From Streptomyces altiplanensis (GTDB lineage Bacteria; Actinomycetota; Actinomycetes; Streptomycetales; Streptomycetaceae), in NCBI GenBank assembly GCA_003719395.1, contig RHMC01000002.1:107195-171194 (forward strand): a stretch of 64,000 nucleotides of DNA. The letters run 5' to 3'. Each line of letters begins with the position of its first letter. Within the stretch, counting starts at the first letter, position 1. The translations under genes and the position numbers were made by a program. The notes below the pieces were generated by a model that saw nothing but the letters and a program-made list of their open reading frames with translations, did no database searches and was not told the DNA's origin. Positions 62,574 through 64,000 of this stretch are shown here, piece after piece.

Positions 62574-63139
62574 ATGACCATGACGGAGGAGCCGGCCGGC
62601 TCGAACACGGCGGTTCGCGAGTGTGCCTCTTGCCAGGCGGTAGCTCCTGGCACCGGACCGCCCACGAACCGCCGGAGCCGGCGCGCGAGCGGGTCAACCG
62701 CCGGTGGAACGAGATCCTGCAGGAGACGAGGGTCGCGCAGACCGGCGTGCAGATCCTCTTCGGTTTTCTGCTCAGCGTGGCCTTCACCTCCCTCTTCCGG
62801 GACCTGGGCACGATCGACCGTGCCATCTACGTGCTCACCGTGGTGCTCGGCGCGTCGGCCACCGGATCGCTGATCGCGCCGGTGTCGCTCCACCGCTTCC
62901 TGTCCGGACAGCGCATGAAGGACGAAGTCGTGGAGGCGGCGAGCCGGCTGATGATGTGCGGCATGGTGCTGCTCGCCCTGACCATCGGCTGCACGCTCCT
63001 GCTGATACTCCGCGTGGTACTGCCGAGCGTTCTCGCCGAGGTCCTGGCCGGCGGCGTGATGCTGTGGTTCGCCCTCTGCTGGTACGCGCTCCCGCTGCGG
63101 CTCCGCCGCCGCTCCGCCGCCCAGCGCGGCGACACGTAG
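62574..63139 (+). pseudogene. DUF6328-like membrane protein, N-terminal frame break
   Basis: About 188 codons. The ATG at 62574 after GGAGG gives MTEEPAGSNTAVRECASC in one frame. After about 62650 the main body continues in another: EPARERVNRRWNEILQETRVAQTGVQILFGFLLSVAFTSLF, RAIYVLTVVLGASATGSLIAPVSLHRFLSG, ASRLMMCGMVLLALTIGCTLLLILRVVL and LAGGVMLWFALCWYALPLRLRRR. Four membrane helices and the conserved RWxExLQExRVAQTGVQILFGFLL start fit the DUF6328 family of actinobacteria, function unknown. The family's pattern makes the joined reading convincing. Confidence 0.78.
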
Positions 63140-63170
63140 GCACGGGTCCGCGAGCGGCTGAAACCGTTCC

Positions 63171-63941
63171 TCAAGAACGGGGAAACCTGTGGCTCCCCCT
63201 CGGCGAGGGAGATCCGGCGGCGGGCCTCGAAGTGCGCTGAGGGGATCCCCCGGCGCCGTCACCTTCCCCTTCCCCGGCGACCGGCAGAGTCTGCGTGATC
63301 CGCCACAGCCGGCGTGGCAGGTCGCCCTCCTCGAAGGCGTGGACCTCGCGGAGCTCCCACCCCTCGGCGAGGGCGTCGACCAGGTCGCGGTCGAAGAAGT
63401 GCACCGCGAACCCGCCGTGCTCGAAGATGCCGTCGCCGTGGACCGTGCCCGCCCCGTAGTGGGCGTCGCCGGTGTGCCGGACGGTGTAGACGAAGGTGCC
63501 GCCGGGCCTCAGCACCCGCCGGACCTCGCCCACCAGCGCGTGGATCTCCCCCGTCGTCAGCGCCATGCACAGCAGCATGTGGGCGAAGACGGCGTCCACC
63601 GACCCGTCCGGCAGCGGCAGCGGGCGCCGTACGTCGTGGACCATGGCACTCACCGAAGGGCCGAGGCCCGACTCCGCCGCCCGCTCCTCCAGCTGGCCCA
63701 GCCCCGTGGCGCTGAAGTCCGCGGCCCGGACGGTGAACCCGCAGCCGGCGAAGTACAGGGCGTCGCGCCCGTGCCCCGCCCCCAGCTCCAGCACGTCCTG
63801 CGCGCCGGCCACACGGAACACCGCGGCGGCATGGACCGCGGCTGCGGAGGGGGCCTCCCCGTACATCCGCGGGTGGTCGGCGTACGTCCGCTGCCACTGT
63901 CCGCGCTGCGCGTCGGCCGGCTCGCGGTCCTGCTCCGGCAT
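63171..63941 (-). CDS. Class I SAM-dependent methyltransferase (small-molecule type)
   Basis: A 256-residue methyltransferase. Motif I is VLELGAGHGRDALYFAGCGF, followed by VRAADFSATGLGQLEERAAE (motif II, Asp for the ribose), MVHDVRRPLPLPDGSVDAVFAHMLL and EVRRVLRPGGTFVYTVRHTGDAHYG (post-I and III). The GRDALYFAxxGFxVxAxDxSxxGL pattern is seen in thiopurine/tellurite-type methyltransferases. The ATG at 63941 (MPEQDREP) is chosen over the opening at 63974. The last 30 residues are low-complexity (GEGEGDGAGGSP...), perhaps a natural tail. Convergent with the DUF6328 gene, 31 bp apart. Beyond 63941 only upstream DNA remains. Confidence 0.85.
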   Translation of the reverse strand: MPEQDREPADAQRGQWQRTYADHPRMYGEAPSAAAVHAAAVFRVAGAQDVLELGAGHGRDALYFAGCGFTVRAADFSATGLGQLEERAAESGLGPSVSAMVHDVRRPLPLPDGSVDAVFAHMLLCMALTTGEIHALVGEVRRVLRPGGTFVYTVRHTGDAHYGAGTVHGDGIFEHGGFAVHFFDRDLVDALAEGWELREVHAFEEGDLPRRLWRITQTLPVAGEGEGDGAGGSPQRTSRPAAGSPSPRGSHRFPRS

Positions 63942-64000
63942 CGTCTCTCCCGTGGGTCCACCGGCGCCCCGCACCGGGGCCGGGCCCAGCGTAGACCCGG

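Overview
The window is a high-GC actinobacterial chromosome segment, almost certainly from Streptomyces: very strong G/C third-position bias, small streptomycete-type families (DUF6381-, DUF6397-, DUF6328-like), an orphan Roadblock protein, many GTG starts and many ATGA/GTGA start-stop overlaps. It is accessory chromosome rich in sugar uptake, stress proteins and regulators. No phage, insertion sequence, CRISPR array, rRNA or biosynthetic cluster is visible; the only classical RNA gene is a tRNA-Trp near the left edge.

Layout. 0-4.3 kb: DUF6381 protein, tRNA-Trp, YfcE phosphodiesterase, secreted sialidase, ZIP metal transporter, NUDIX hydrolase. 4.3-11.5 kb: a sugar/polyol catabolic block (two FGGY kinases, 2-hydroxyacid dehydrogenase, histidine phosphatase, DeoR regulator, polyol-type MFS permease) arranged divergently around a palindromic operator. 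11.4-20.8 kb: small antitoxin-like protein, TauD dioxygenase, a 56-residue LAQTG membrane peptide coupled to a hyaluronan-synthase-like transferase, a helical-repeat membrane protein, a phoD relic, and a GtrB/GtrA/polytopic membrane protein set. 21-24 kb: LacI regulator, TauE-type permease and an in-frame fusion of a truncated NCS2 permease to the tail of an amidohydrolase. 24-31.5 kb: small acidic protein, regulator, YidB, a PIN/RHH toxin-antitoxin pair, two DUF2267 paralogues, Hsp20, SRPBCC, FUSC-type protein and a secreted barrel protein. 31.8-39.9 kb: an Amadori-compound (fructoselysine-type) utilisation locus with ABC importer, epimerase, SIS deglycase, PfkB kinase and LacI regulator, with two near-identical palindromes in the divergent control region, followed by an enolase-superfamily racemase relic. 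39.9-48 kb: SpoIIE-type phosphatase, NTF2-like protein behind two TetR-like operators, and an envelope/stress operon (YihY, PAP2, holin-like, DUF3618, DUF4235) opposite a PRC-barrel/DUF2382 protein. 48-54.4 kb: DUF2000/AraC pair, an ABC-F ribosome-protection ATPase with its own leader peptide and hairpins, an Eis-type acetyltransferase and a DUF6397 protein. 54.5-64 kb: Roadblock protein, methyltransferases, MpaB-type oxygenase, secreted hydrolase, MOSC protein, fatty-acid desaturase, DUF6328 protein.

Quality caution. Roughly 28 of about 66 genes are split by single-base frame changes although protein similarity continues straight across the break. Insertions and deletions both occur, and catalytic motifs stay intact on either side. 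This looks more like sequencing or assembly indels than mass pseudogenisation. Such loci are typed pseudogene because the given sequence does not encode them in one frame, and their spans join the pieces. Two loci (the phoD and racemase relics) look truly decayed.

How the genes work together: three independent carbohydrate modules each carry their own DeoR or LacI regulator; the 24-31 and 43-48 kb blocks look like general-stress genes, one with a textbook SigB-type promoter; and the 50-53 kb pair suggests a small antibiotic-resistance island with ribosome-sensing control.
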